This document shows positions 35,106 through 43,981 of a stretch of 64,000 nt of DNA, piece by piece. Below the pieces are notes generated by a model that saw only the letters and a program-made list of their open reading frames with translations, was not told the origin of the DNA and made no database searches. Source of the DNA: Nitrospina sp. (GTDB taxonomy: Bacteria; Nitrospinota; Nitrospinia; Nitrospinales; JACRGP01); assembly GCA_024648695.1 (NCBI GenBank), contig JACAVV010000020.1, positions 23,713 through 87,712 of the forward strand, given 5' to 3'. Position 1 is the first letter of the stretch, and each line of letters starts with the position of its first letter. Both the position numbers and the translations under genes were made by a program.

Positions 35106-35957
35106 ATGAGACGACTTGTTAATTTCCTGCTGATGGGGGCATGCCTTTTCCCTTGCACCGGTTTTGCCGTGGAGTGGAGCGGTTTCAAATCCCCCAACCA
35201 CGTTATTTACGATCCTTCCACCAGGACCCATTATATTTCCAATATCAATGGCAAGTGGAACTTTAAAGACAATAATGGCTTTATCAGCAAAGTCCACCCG
35301 GAAGGAAAATCCACCAACCATCAATTCATCCGAGGCGGTCAGGATAACATACAATTGCACGCACCGAAGGGGATGTTGATCTTTAAAAATGAATTATTCG
35401 TCGCAGATATCGATACCCTTCGGCGTTTTGACAAAAATACCGGCAAATTGCTGGGAACCATCGATTTAAAAGTTCTGGGAGCCCGCTCTCTGAACGGTAT
35501 CACCCTCGATGGGCAAGGAATTCTTTACGTTTCCGATACCCTGGGAAACGCAATCTATAAAATCAACATGAGAAAATCTTTCCAGGTCACGCGGCTGGTG
35601 CGATCTCGGAACCTGGGTCAACCCAGCGGAATTTTGTACGATCACAGCCTAAAAAAACTGTTTGTGGCCGCCTGGGGAACCGGGGGGTTGTTGCTTGTTG
35701 ACAGGAAGGGAAAAATCGGATCCCTTCCAACTGTGAAACTGAAAACTCCCGATGGAATCGCCAGGGACCGCGAAGGAAACCTCCTGGTCTCAAGTTATTC
35801 CTGGGGGGCGGTGTATCGCATTATTGACCTTTCCAGGGTGGAGGTAGTCAAAGGCAAACTGCGAACCCCAGCGAAAATATATTTCGATTATTCCACTAAC
35901 CGTATATTGATCCCGCTTGTCCGACCCGGAAAGGTAGTGACCCACGCGTTAAACTAA
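35106..35957 (+). CDS. Secreted SMP-30/NHL-like beta-propeller protein
   Basis: A 283-residue protein with a signal peptide (MRRLVNFLLMGACLFPCTGF, cleavage near AVEW) followed by repeated propeller blades of the SMP-30/gluconolactonase/NHL type: SPNHVIYDPSTRTHYISNIN, LNGITLDGQGILYVSDTLGN, QPSGILYDHSLKKLFVAAWG, TPDGIARDREGNLLVSSYSW. It probably sits in the periplasm and binds a ligand or acts as a lactonase-like enzyme; conserved metal ligands could not be assigned with confidence. It is monocistronic and ends before a bidirectional terminator. Confidence 0.82.
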   Translation: MRRLVNFLLMGACLFPCTGFAVEWSGFKSPNHVIYDPSTRTHYISNINGKWNFKDNNGFISKVHPEGKSTNHQFIRGGQDNIQLHAPKGMLIFKNELFVADIDTLRRFDKNTGKLLGTIDLKVLGARSLNGITLDGQGILYVSDTLGNAIYKINMRKSFQVTRLVRSRNLGQPSGILYDHSLKKLFVAAWGTGGLLLVDRKGKIGSLPTVKLKTPDGIARDREGNLLVSSYSWGAVYRIIDLSRVEVVKGKLRTPAKIYFDYSTNRILIPLVRPGKVVTHALN

Positions 35958-36018
35958 TTCCAGCAATGAAAAGTCTCTCTCCCCGGGAGACTTCTTATCC
36001 GTGGCCCGGGCGCACCCG

Positions 36019-36057
36019 AAAAAAAAACTCCTTTTCCTGTTTGGGAAAAGGAGTTTT
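36019..36057. terminator. Bidirectional rho-independent terminator
   Basis: A perfect 14-pair stem AAAACTCCTTTTCC/GGAAAAGGAGTTTT with a six-base loop lies between convergent genes. Its T-rich arms serve both strands: on the minus strand the A-run 36019-36027 becomes a T-run after pntB. A second hairpin AAGTCTC/GAGACTT lies at 35971-35993. Confidence 0.88.
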
Positions 36058-36094
36058 CCATTCTTTATTGCTATTAACTCAGCATGTCGCCGGG

Positions 36095-37495
36095 TTACTT
36101 GGAAAGCGCCGCGTAAACCTCTTCCAGGGTCGTTTTGGCGTTACCAAACAACATTCGGGTGTTCTCTTTGAAGAACAATGGATTCTGAACACCCGCATAA
36201 CCTGTCGCCATTCCCCGTTTCAGGACCACGGTCGTGTTTCCCTTCCAGCACTCCAGAACCGGCATTCCCGCTATGGGACTGTTCGGGTCAGTTAGCGCCG
36301 ACGGGTTTACAATATCGTTCGCCCCGATAACGACCGAAACGTCAATATCCGGAAAGTCATCGTTGATTTCATCCATTTCAAAAACGATATCGTAGGGAAC
36401 CTTGGCTTCCGCCAATAAAACATTCATGTGCCCCGGCATACGTCCAGCGACGGGATGAATGCCAAAGCGCACGTTCACTTTCTTCTTTTTAAGCAATTTG
36501 GTGATATCACAAACCACATGCTGGGCCTGGGCGACGGCCATACCGTAACCCGGAATGATCATCACTTCCTTCGCCTCTTCCAGCAGGCTTGCGACCTCTG
36601 GAGCTTCCAGAGCCACAACTTCACCCTGTTCTTCATCGGAACCTGCGGTACTTCCCGATGTCGTACCAAACCCGCCGGCGATTACCGCCAGGAATTTCCT
36701 GTTCATGGCTTTGCACATGATGTAACTCAGGATGGCGCCACTACTGCCCACCAGAGCGCCGGTCACGATCAGAAGATCGTTATTGAGCATGAATCCCGTT
36801 GCGGAAGCGGCCCAGCCCGAATAACTGTTCAGCATCGAAACCACCACCGGCATATCAGCTCCACCGATCGCCATGACCATATGAATCCCAAAAACCAGCG
36901 CGATCCCGGTCATGATCAATAACGGCATCGTTCCCCCTCCGGCCGCAGACTGATCGACAAATTTCACGCAAAGCCAGAGGGATACGAGCAATAAACCCAG
37001 GTTGAGCCAGTGACGCGCCGGCAGAAGCACCGGATTTCCACTGATTTTTCCGCTGAGTTTTCCAAATGCGATGATCGATCCTGAAAACGTGACCGCACCG
37101 ATCAGGATTCCCAGATAAGTTTCCACGTCATGAATGGACAGCTCGACGCCCGCGTAGTGTTGAAGTCGGTCGGGATCCATAAAATTGGCATAACCCACCA
37201 GAACTGCGGCCAGACCTACCAGACTGTGCAGAATCGCCACCAGTTCGGGCATCTCCGTCATCTGAACGCGTTTCGCCAGTACCAGGCCTATAGAACCGCC
37301 GATCAGTAAACAGAGAATCAGAATTACAATATTCGCCGTGACTCCGGCAATCGTAACGATCAGGGCGATCGACATACCGATGATGCCGTACAGATTGCCC
37401 CGGCGGGATGTTTCCTGGTGACTCAAACCACCCAATGCTAGAATAAACAGAATTGTGGCCCCTATATAAGAGGCGGTTAAAACTCCTCCTGACAT
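36095..37495 (-). CDS. pntB: NAD(P) transhydrogenase subunit beta
   Basis: Couples proton flow to hydride transfer from NADH to NADP+. The 466-residue beta subunit has about nine membrane segments (residues 1-260) and the C-terminal NADP-binding domain ([71 protein letters not shown]). All match PntB. It starts 11 bases after the pntA stop, forming a pntA-pntB operon that ends at the bidirectional terminator. Confidence 0.97.
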   Translation of the reverse strand: MSGGVLTASYIGATILFILALGGLSHQETSRRGNLYGIIGMSIALIVTIAGVTANIVILILCLLIGGSIGLVLAKRVQMTEMPELVAILHSLVGLAAVLVGYANFMDPDRLQHYAGVELSIHDVETYLGILIGAVTFSGSIIAFGKLSGKISGNPVLLPARHWLNLGLLLVSLWLCVKFVDQSAAGGGTMPLLIMTGIALVFGIHMVMAIGGADMPVVVSMLNSYSGWAASATGFMLNNDLLIVTGALVGSSGAILSYIMCKAMNRKFLAVIAGGFGTTSGSTAGSDEEQGEVVALEAPEVASLLEEAKEVMIIPGYGMAVAQAQHVVCDITKLLKKKKVNVRFGIHPVAGRMPGHMNVLLAEAKVPYDIVFEMDEINDDFPDIDVSVVIGANDIVNPSALTDPNSPIAGMPVLECWKGNTTVVLKRGMATGYAGVQNPLFFKENTRMLFGNAKTTLEEVYAALSK

Positions 37496-37506
37496 TTTCT
37501 CGCCTC

Positions 37507-39066
37507 CTATTTTCTGAACATGTCGAGCATACGCCGCGTTACCGCGAATCCGCCCACAATATTAACTGCTGTAATCAAAACGGCGAATCCCGCTATCGCC
37601 GCGATCATGGTTTCTCCGGAACTTATTTGTAAAATGGCCCCGATAACGATAATACTGCTGATGGCGTTGGTGACGCTCATGAGGGGAGTGTGCAGAGCCG
37701 CGGTCACGTTCCAGATCACCATGTATCCGACAAAACACGCCAGCACAAACACCGTGAAATGCGCCATGAAAGATGCGGGAGCCACAGATCCCAATCCAAG
37801 CAAGGCAAGCCCGCCAACACCGAACGTAATCAGAGGTGCCAGCCAGGCAGGCGCTGGTTCCTTTTTCTCCTCCGGCTGTACTTCTTCCTTTTTCTCTTCC
37901 TGTTTGGGAGGTGCGGCAGACAACTTGGGAGCAGGGGGAGGCCAGGTGATTTCCCCGTCTTTGACAACCGTCGCGCCCCGAATGACCTCGTCTTCCATGT
38001 CCACTGTAATATTGCCGTCCTTCTCCTTGCACATATCCGTCAACAGGTGACGCAGGTTAGTTCCATATAACTGGCTGGACTGGGCGGCAAGGCGACTTGG
38101 CAAATCGGTGTAACCGATAATATTGACGCCATGAACCTTTTTCACAACGCCCGCCTCGGTTAATTTACAGTTACCTCCCTGCTCGGCGGCAAGATCAACG
38201 ATCACGCTACCGTCCTTCATGGAAGCGACCATTTCTTCCTTGATCAATTCCGGCGCCGGTTTTCCCGGAATCAGGGCCGTGGTAATGATGATGTCCACCT
38301 CTTTGGCCTGTTCCGCGAAGAGCGCCATTTCCGCTTCAATAAATTCCTTACTCATGACTTTTGCATAACCGCCCGTTCCCGAACCTTCCTCTTCAAATTC
38401 GAGTTCCAGAAATTCGGCGTCCATGCTTTCCACCTGTTCCTTGACTTCCGGCCGGGTGTCAAAAGCACGCACGATGGCGCCCATGCTCTTCGCGGCACCG
38501 ATAGCGGCCAATCCGGCAACACCGGCGCCGATGATCAGGATCTTGGCCGGCGGCACTTTTCCGGCGGCAGTGATCTGCCCGGTAAAAAACCGGCCAAAAT
38601 GGTGCGCCGCTTCTACAACCGCCCGGTACCCGGCAATATTCGCCATCGAACTGAGCGCGTCCATTTTCTGGGCGCGGGAAATACGCGGTACGCTGTCCAT
38701 CGCCAGCGCGGTTACTTTTTTCTCAGCTAACTGCTTGAGCACGTCTTCGTTCTGCGCGGGCCAGATAAAGGTAATCAGCGTTTGATTTTCTTTCAGTAAA
38801 TCTATCTCTTTAACGTGGAGTTCCGGGTGAACCTCCAGAGGTCTGATCTTCAATATAATATCGCTGTTTTCCCAGACGGCTTTCGGATCCTTTTCAACCG
38901 TGACGCCGACCTCTTCATAGGTCGAATCCGAAAAATGCGCGCCTTCCCCGGCACCGGTTTCAATCGTTACCTCAAAACCCAGTTTCATCAGTTGTTTTGC
39001 GACATCGGGCGTCGCCGCCACCCGTTTTTCGCCGCCATGAACTTCCTTTGGAATACCAATTTTCAT
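37507..39066 (-). CDS. pntA: NAD(P) transhydrogenase subunit alpha
   Basis: NAD-binding subunit of proton-translocating transhydrogenase. At 519 residues it is the undivided alpha form: an alanine-dehydrogenase-like domain ([20 protein letters not shown], Rossmann loop [17 protein letters not shown], the mobile-loop region [20 protein letters not shown]), a Lys/Glu/Pro-rich linker near residue 395, and four C-terminal membrane helices from about 405. Many bacteria split this into PntAA and PntAB; here it is fused. First gene of pntAB, with a 700-base noncoding region upstream. Confidence 0.97.
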   Translation of the reverse strand: MKIGIPKEVHGGEKRVAATPDVAKQLMKLGFEVTIETGAGEGAHFSDSTYEEVGVTVEKDPKAVWENSDIILKIRPLEVHPELHVKEIDLLKENQTLITFIWPAQNEDVLKQLAEKKVTALAMDSVPRISRAQKMDALSSMANIAGYRAVVEAAHHFGRFFTGQITAAGKVPPAKILIIGAGVAGLAAIGAAKSMGAIVRAFDTRPEVKEQVESMDAEFLELEFEEEGSGTGGYAKVMSKEFIEAEMALFAEQAKEVDIIITTALIPGKPAPELIKEEMVASMKDGSVIVDLAAEQGGNCKLTEAGVVKKVHGVNIIGYTDLPSRLAAQSSQLYGTNLRHLLTDMCKEKDGNITVDMEDEVIRGATVVKDGEITWPPPAPKLSAAPPKQEEKKEEVQPEEKKEPAPAWLAPLITFGVGGLALLGLGSVAPASFMAHFTVFVLACFVGYMVIWNVTAALHTPLMSVTNAISSIIVIGAILQISSGETMIAAIAGFAVLITAVNIVGGFAVTRRMLDMFRK

Positions 39067-39766
39067 GTTTACCCTCTTTTTACGAGCTAGTTAAAAATCG
39101 TCAATAAATTTAAGAGCACATCTAACCACCCTTGCCCTTATCAAGGCCGGGGGTTCCAATACCATTGGACCGACTCCAAACCGCAAGCGATCATTAAAGA
39201 TGCCCTTAATAACCTGAATAATCCAAGCTCAATAAAAGCGCCCTCCTGCAAGAAAACCACTATTTGAAACAGACCCCACACCCGACCTGAGTAGAGAATT
39301 CGGCCAAAAGTGCAAATGGATCTGAATAAACTTCAGGTTCCAGGAGGATTACTATAGCAGGAAAAATTAAAGGGATAGAGCATACCACAGAATCCGGATT
39401 TCTACTAGATTTCCCACGAAATTTTCATATTTTTGGCAAGAAAAACTTCAACTTTTACCCCGATTTTGGATAAAAATACCTCTCTCCCGACAAGAGAGGA
39501 CCAAGATGAAGGACGTAAATAAACCAGGGTAATGGATAAGAAGTCACCCTCTCCCCTGCAGGGAGAAGGCAAGGGGATGATTCTTTGCTTTTTAAAGGCC
39601 GAAGGTCCGCAATAAGTGCTTTGAGTCATTAAAACGACTTTTGGGGTTTCCCCCTTCTTATCCTTAACTCAGATAAAGCTAAATACTTCAAAAGATTTTG
39701 AATACTCAGAAACTGGGAACTTCTGGAAGAAAAATAAAAGCTTGATTGAAGAAAGTCACCTCCGGG
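39067..39766. other. Long noncoding region upstream of pntA with two REP-like repeats
   Basis: 700 bases with no credible gene; short frames in it run through the repeats and have no ribosome site. It holds palindromes at 39479-39499 (CCTCTC/GAGAGG) and 39547-39569 (CCCTCTCCC followed by GGGAGAAGG), and CCAAT-ACC-ATTGG near 39155. The pntAB promoter must lie in the part nearest 39067, but no pair of boxes is convincing. Confidence 0.5.
39479..39569. repeat. Two REP-like palindromes in tandem
   Basis: CCTCTC-N9-GAGAGG (39479-39499) and TCACCCTCTCCCCTGCAGGG followed by AGAAGG (39545-39569) lie 47 bases apart. Both share the CTCTCCC core with the dispersed repeats elsewhere in the window. Confidence 0.6.
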
Positions 39767-40465
39767 TTATTCTTTCCCATGTTCCTCCAGAATCTTTAGA
39801 ATTTCAGGGCGCTTGAATTGTCTGGCGACCTCAAAGGTGTCGCGTCCGAAGTCGTCTTTGATGCTGGTATCGGCTCCGAGTTCCAACAGCAATTCTACGA
39901 TCTCGGGATAGCCTTTGGTGATGGCGAAATACAGAGGCGTCGTGTTAACCCGGGTCGGGATGTCCACGTCAGCACCTTTGTCGACCAGGTACCGGATCAT
40001 ATTGGCTTCGAAGTTGATCGCCGCCCAGTGTAATGGCGCGTAGGTGGCGTCATTGTCCTGATCGTCGATGTCGGCACCTTCGTCGAGAAGTTTTTGCGCT
40101 TTGGCGGTGTCGCCACTGCAAGCGGCTTCGTGGAGAGGCGACATCCTGCGTCCGCGCCAGCAGGGAATCTTTTCGCGCCCTGAATGTCGCACCGGTTTTT
40201 GTGCTTCCGAAGATGGCTCCGAGTTCGGCTTGTGCGTATTTTCAGGTGTTGCCGAGTCGGCTTTGGATTTTAATTTTCCCCCGCTACAATGTTGATTGTC
40301 CGGGCAACTTGAGCAATATCCCTTGTCGCCACATATATAACTCCCGTCGTCCGGGGGACAGCTGTGCATGCGTTTGCATACAGCGCTCCCGGCATGTGTA
40401 GTAGAGGTTACGACAAAAAATAGCAGGCTCAGGAATAGAAACCTGGTTATGCATATGAGTCTCAT
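39767..40465 (-). CDS. Secreted Cys-rich ankyrin-repeat protein
   Basis: A 232-residue exported protein. A signal peptide (MRLICITRFLFLSLLFFVVT, cleavage near THA) is followed by the same six-Cys module as in the 9427 protein (CKRMHSCPPDDGSYICGD, then GYCSSCPDNQHC), a polar linker, and about three ankyrin repeats from residue 110 (SPLHEAACSGDTAKAQKLLD, APLHWAAINFEANMIRYLVD, TPLYFAITKGYPEIVELLLE) plus a capping helix. Ankyrin repeats mediate protein binding; the shared N-terminal module suggests a common envelope location or partner. Upstream, a 190-base gap separates it from the divergent glpE. Confidence 0.85.
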   Translation of the reverse strand: MRLICITRFLFLSLLFFVVTSTTHAGSAVCKRMHSCPPDDGSYICGDKGYCSSCPDNQHCSGGKLKSKADSATPENTHKPNSEPSSEAQKPVRHSGREKIPCWRGRRMSPLHEAACSGDTAKAQKLLDEGADIDDQDNDATYAPLHWAAINFEANMIRYLVDKGADVDIPTRVNTTPLYFAITKGYPEIVELLLELGADTSIKDDFGRDTFEVARQFKRPEILKILEEHGKE

Positions 40466-40653
40466 AGACTTGCCTCCAGAAATATTAAGGACTCATCGGT
40501 GAAAAAAGGTCTCATTTTAACATTAAATGGTCCCGTTGCCTTTGTGGGTGGCGGATAAAAAGTTGAACCGTTTAATATGCTTTCGGTATCTTAAGGAGTG
40601 AATCGATTCAACTCCCGTCCGGTTGGCGGGGCTTAAATATAAGGAAACGTTTT

Positions 40654-40971
40654 ATGTCCGAATGGCAGGAAATCAGCGCAAGTAAAACCAATGACAAGAT
40701 GGAAACGGAAGACGTCCATTTGATAGACGTCCGCGACCCGGATTCTTATCACGCCAGCCACATTCCCGGCGCGATCCAGTTCACCACCAAACAGGAAGCC
40801 GACGAGTTTATCGAAGGGACGGACAAAGAGAGCCCCGTGATCATCTATTGCTATCACGGCAATTCCAGTCGCGGCGTGGCTTCGTTTTTAGCGGAGCAAG
40901 GATTCAAGGAAGTGTACAGCATGACCGGCGGATTCGAGTCCTGGCACCTCAGCTACCCCACCGAGCCTTGA
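40654..40971 (+). CDS. glpE: Single-domain rhodanese GlpE
   Basis: Thiosulfate:cyanide sulfurtransferase of 105 residues, transferring sulfane sulfur through a Cys persulfide. The catalytic loop is YCYHGNSSRGVA with Cys66, the form typical of GlpE, and the N-terminal DVRDPDSYHASHIPGA and C-terminal MTGGFESW are standard. Length and layout are normal. It stands alone between the ankyrin gene and a convergent oxidoreductase gene; glpG/glpR are not adjacent. Confidence 0.94.
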   Translation: MSEWQEISASKTNDKMETEDVHLIDVRDPDSYHASHIPGAIQFTTKQEADEFIEGTDKESPVIIYCYHGNSSRGVASFLAEQGFKEVYSMTGGFESWHLSYPTEP

Positions 40972-41040
40972 GGAGGGTCCGGGGAAACGCTGTTTTGTCA
41001 TGCAAAGAGTGTCTAAATATTATCGACACCTTCAGGAAGG

Positions 41041-42030
41041 TTAGGAGTTTTCAATGACCACTTTGCCCATGGCTTGACCACTCTCCAGGCGAGCGTGGGC
41101 TTGTCCCGCTTTTTCCAGTGAGAAACGCTTTTCATCGAGGACGGGTTTCAGTCCGCCAGACTCTACAATCCGGGTCAGGTTGGCCAAAATCTCTGCATGT
41201 TTTTCTCGTTTAAAATTATGGAGCATGGGGATCAGCATAAATACAACATGCAATGATAAGCCCTTGAAATGGGCCAGAGACAAATCCAGCTCGCATAATG
41301 AAACGGTTGAAGCGATTTGTCCATTGAGAGCGGCCGCTGAAAAAGAGTTCACCATGTTTGCGCCACCCACAGAATCGAATACCAGATCAAACCCTGCCCC
41401 ATTGGTATATTTTTCGACATACTGTTCAACCGTTTCGGTTTTATAGTTAATGGCCGTCGCGCCCAGTTGTTCGATCAATGCAAGTTGTTTTTCTCCACCA
41501 CCGGTAGAATACACTTCGGCCCCAAAATGTTTTGCCAATTGCAAGGCAACATGGCCCACGCCGCCGGACCCGCCATGGACCAGAACCTTTTGGCCTTGCT
41601 GGATACCTGCGCGAATCAATCCTTCGTAGGCGGTAATGGCCACCAAGGGCAATGCGGCGGCTTCTCTCATGGACAGGTTTTTGGGCTTAATGGAAATCAG
41701 GTATTTGTCTGCCACCATATACTCAGCCAATGTACCTGGTAAATCTGCGAGACCCCCCGCACAGCCATAGACTTCATCGCCGACCGAATAATCGGCTACA
41801 CCATCACCAATTTCTTCAACCGTGCCGGCAAAGTCCATTCCCAGAATGGCCGGGGTATCCGGAGATAACGGCAGTTCCTTTCCCATTTTGCGAATCATGG
41901 TATCCACCGTATTCACACTGGAAGCCGCGATCTTTACCAGAACATTCCCAGCCCTGACTTCAGGAGTTTGAACTTCCGCCGCTTCAAATTCCGCATGTTC
42001 GCCATAGGTATTGATAAGCATTGCTTTCAT
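41041..42030 (-). CDS. Zinc-independent MDR oxidoreductase, quinone-reductase type
   Basis: A 329-residue NADPH-dependent medium-chain oxidoreductase. It has the N-terminal GroES-like half (VKIAASSVNTVDTMIR, GMDFAGTVEEIGDGV), the Rossmann loop HGGSGGVGHVALQLAKHFGA and the family phrase GATAINYKTE. The structural-zinc Cys cluster is absent, placing it with quinone reductases/zeta-crystallins and not with alcohol dehydrogenases. The ATG at 42030 was preferred over 42066 because AAGGA lies 8-9 bases upstream and the protein begins MKAMLINTYG. The substrate is unknown. Confidence 0.9.
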   Translation of the reverse strand: MKAMLINTYGEHAEFEAAEVQTPEVRAGNVLVKIAASSVNTVDTMIRKMGKELPLSPDTPAILGMDFAGTVEEIGDGVADYSVGDEVYGCAGGLADLPGTLAEYMVADKYLISIKPKNLSMREAAALPLVAITAYEGLIRAGIQQGQKVLVHGGSGGVGHVALQLAKHFGAEVYSTGGGEKQLALIEQLGATAINYKTETVEQYVEKYTNGAGFDLVFDSVGGANMVNSFSAAALNGQIASTVSLCELDLSLAHFKGLSLHVVFMLIPMLHNFKREKHAEILANLTRIVESGGLKPVLDEKRFSLEKAGQAHARLESGQAMGKVVIENS

Positions 42031-42170
42031 GTTGTTTGTCCTTGCTTTCAAAATTGAATTGTCCATTTAAGAGACTGAAATCGCACTATTTGCATTACCT
42101 TCCATGAAACCACAGAAATAAATTTCTAATGGCCCACATATTTGGATACATCCAGTTCTTTTAGGGGGGT

Positions 42171-42743
42171 TTAAACCTCGTTTTCGGCAAATTGACAACA
42201 ATCGGGTTTCTTTTCATAATCCATTATATTCCCCTGGGCATCCAGTTCAAAAGAGCAACAGTTTTCAAACAACTGGTTCAACATTTGACGGCCTCTCTGC
42301 ACACGGGATTTTATCGCTGAATGGGACACACCCCATCTTTTGGCGAGCTCCTTTTGAGACGTCCCATTCAAATCGGCCTCTACAATGGCGTCGCGGTATA
42401 TTTCGGGCAGTTCTGATAAAAAAGGCCTTATGCACCGACTCAACTCTGCATGGACAGATTGAGTTTGATCCGGCAAATCTTCTGCAGGTAAATCAAGCTC
42501 GTGCACGGTTTTCTCCGGAACTTTAGAGACTTGTTTCCGGTAATAATCAAAAAGAGTATTTCTGGCAAGCTGGAACAACCAGGCTCCAAACCTTTTGGGG
42601 TCCTTAACGGAGGACAGGTTTTTATGAGTTTTAATCAAAATTTCCTGCAAAAGGTCTTCAGCATCCTCAAGATTGGAAACCCGGGATGCCAAAAAACCTT
42701 TTATTTGATCCCCGTAGTCACTCCATACTTTTTGAACGTCCAT
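42171..42743 (-). CDS. sigZ: ECF-type RNA polymerase sigma factor SigZ
   Basis: Alternative sigma factor of 190 residues. Region 2 (VSNLEDAEDLLQEILIKTHK, FGAWLFQLARNTLFDYYRKQ) and region 4 (LPEIYRDAIVEADLNGTSQK, ELAKRWGVSHSAIKSRVQRG) are complete. The C-terminal extension carries two Cys pairs, CCSFELDAQGNIMDY and PDCCQF, a SigZ-family trait that could bind metal or metalloid. GGAG lies 9 bases before the ATG. The arsI-like gene lies 41 bases upstream on the same strand, so the pair is probably one transcript; no anti-sigma gene is adjacent. Confidence 0.9.
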   Translation of the reverse strand: MDVQKVWSDYGDQIKGFLASRVSNLEDAEDLLQEILIKTHKNLSSVKDPKRFGAWLFQLARNTLFDYYRKQVSKVPEKTVHELDLPAEDLPDQTQSVHAELSRCIRPFLSELPEIYRDAIVEADLNGTSQKELAKRWGVSHSAIKSRVQRGRQMLNQLFENCCSFELDAQGNIMDYEKKPDCCQFAENEV

Positions 42744-42783
42744 TACAAATACTCCAGTGCCAGGGACTCAAGCGCCCTGACCA

Positions 42784-43248
42784 TCAATTGCAACAGGATG
42801 ATTCGGGTTGAGGCGACGATCCACAACAGATAGGAGAACGATCCTTTCCGTATTTTTCTTCCGAATCGTTTAGAACGATAAATGTCTCCCAGGCATTGCC
42901 GTCAGGATCTTTAACCCAGACTTTATCCTGAACAGCATAACAACATAAAGTAGATTCTTCATAAAACGTATCCAGACCGAGGTTTTTGAGCCGTAGATTC
43001 TGCTTATGGACATCTTTGCCCGCTTTTACCTCGATTCCTAAATGGTTGATCCGGTTCCCGGTGACCTCTTCCGCCGAATTCAACGTAAGGTTTACAGGAG
43101 GACTGGATGCTTCAAACTTTGCATAACCCGGTTTAATTTTGCTTGGCTGGATATCAAACAGGGCCTTGTAAAATTCCACGGATTTCTTCAGGTGCGTTAT
43201 ATTTAGGGCAAGGTGTATGCGCGATGTTTCTTCAAATTGTCTGGTCAT
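42784..43248 (-). CDS. arsI: ArsI/CadI-type vicinal-oxygen-chelate protein
   Basis: A 154-residue VOC-fold protein of the ArsI/CadI group; ArsI cleaves the C-As bond of trivalent methyl- or aromatic arsenicals using Fe(II) and oxygen. The vicinal pair Cys102-Cys103 in STLCCYAVQDKVWVKDPDG is the arsenic-binding signature, and His12, His69 and Glu121 fit the metal site. Two further Cys pairs lie in the tail (141-142, 152-153). AAGGAG precedes the ATG. The sigZ gene follows. No arsR, arsM or efflux gene is near, so cadmium binding or another role remains possible. Confidence 0.82.
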   Translation of the reverse strand: MTRQFEETSRIHLALNITHLKKSVEFYKALFDIQPSKIKPGYAKFEASSPPVNLTLNSAEEVTGNRINHLGIEVKAGKDVHKQNLRLKNLGLDTFYEESTLCCYAVQDKVWVKDPDGNAWETFIVLNDSEEKYGKDRSPICCGSSPQPESSCCN

Positions 43249-43393
43249 AATCAGCTCCTTTTCTTTGAGGTTATATCTGCAAAGACGAGCTATTATTTAA
43301 AAAGACGCAAAAAACAATTTAATGGGGCAGACACAGATGGTTTTACTCTTCGCTAAATCGACCTGAATATACCTGAATATGAATACAACACCG

Positions 43394-43417
43394 CTCTCAC
43401 CCTGCCGGGAGAGGGGG
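43394..43417. repeat. REP-like palindrome, degenerate
   Basis: CTCTCACCCTGCCGGGAGAG plus GGGG: arms CTCTC/GAGAG with a partly paired centre, in the gap between the toxin and arsI genes. Confidence 0.5.
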
Positions 43418-43480
43418 ATTACTTATCTTTAGGGGAGTTTTTCCTTGCTTAGGGAGAGGAGGAAATAAAAAGCGATTGAT

Positions 43481-43981
43481 TCAGGTAAATTGAACCCCAA
43501 GACTGGTCAGCATTTGAAAGGTATTCATAATTGGAACGTTAAAATTACCGCAAACATTTGGTATAGGAACCTTTTTCTTTGCAAAGGGAGCAGGTTTTTC
43601 GTGGGTAACTACTGTGAATCCTTTTAACATGGAATAGGAAATAACCCATCCATCTGCGCCTTTAGCGAAATCCGCTTTTGCTTCATTGCGGTATTGACTT
43701 TGGTTTTGAACCCAATTCATTACTTTTCGATAATAGATAAAGACTTCCTCTTGGTCAGTGGAAATAAATGCTTGAGTGAAATGGTTGTCGGCCCAATTTG
43801 AAAGTGTATTATTTCCCTTATCAAGTTCATTTTTTACCCTATCAATACTAAATACTCTTCCTCTTTCATTAAATTCGATGAGACTATCCCAAAAGCGGGG
43901 AGCTATATCAAAGGAATAATAGTGCATGCTTGCTTCAATAAATACATTAGCGTCCAGAATAAAAGTAGGGTTTTTATTCAA
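43481..43981 (-). CDS. PIN-domain toxin, DUF4411 family
   Basis: Probable ribonuclease toxin of a type II toxin-antitoxin pair. The 166-residue protein begins with the PIN motif FILDANVFIEASMHYYSFDI, a DUF4411 trait, and has later acidic positions in SIDRVKNELDKGNN, KADFAKGADGWVISYSM and FTVVTHEK, the expected PIN active-site spread. Its start overlaps the end of the ImmA-like gene by 8 bases, a translational-coupling layout common in such pairs, with the larger protein first. Confidence 0.88.
   Translation of the reverse strand: MNKNPTFILDANVFIEASMHYYSFDIAPRFWDSLIEFNERGRVFSIDRVKNELDKGNNTLSNWADNHFTQAFISTDQEEVFIYYRKVMNWVQNQSQYRNEAKADFAKGADGWVISYSMLKGFTVVTHEKPAPFAKKKVPIPNVCGNFNVPIMNTFQMLTSLGVQFT

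Noticed and set aside
37520..38070. Two long plus-strand frames within pntA
   Set aside because: They mirror the Pro/Lys-rich linker and membrane region of pntA and have no ribosome site or protein-like pattern.
39405..39629. Minus-strand frame of 74 codons
   Set aside because: It runs through two REP-like repeats and lacks a ribosome site.
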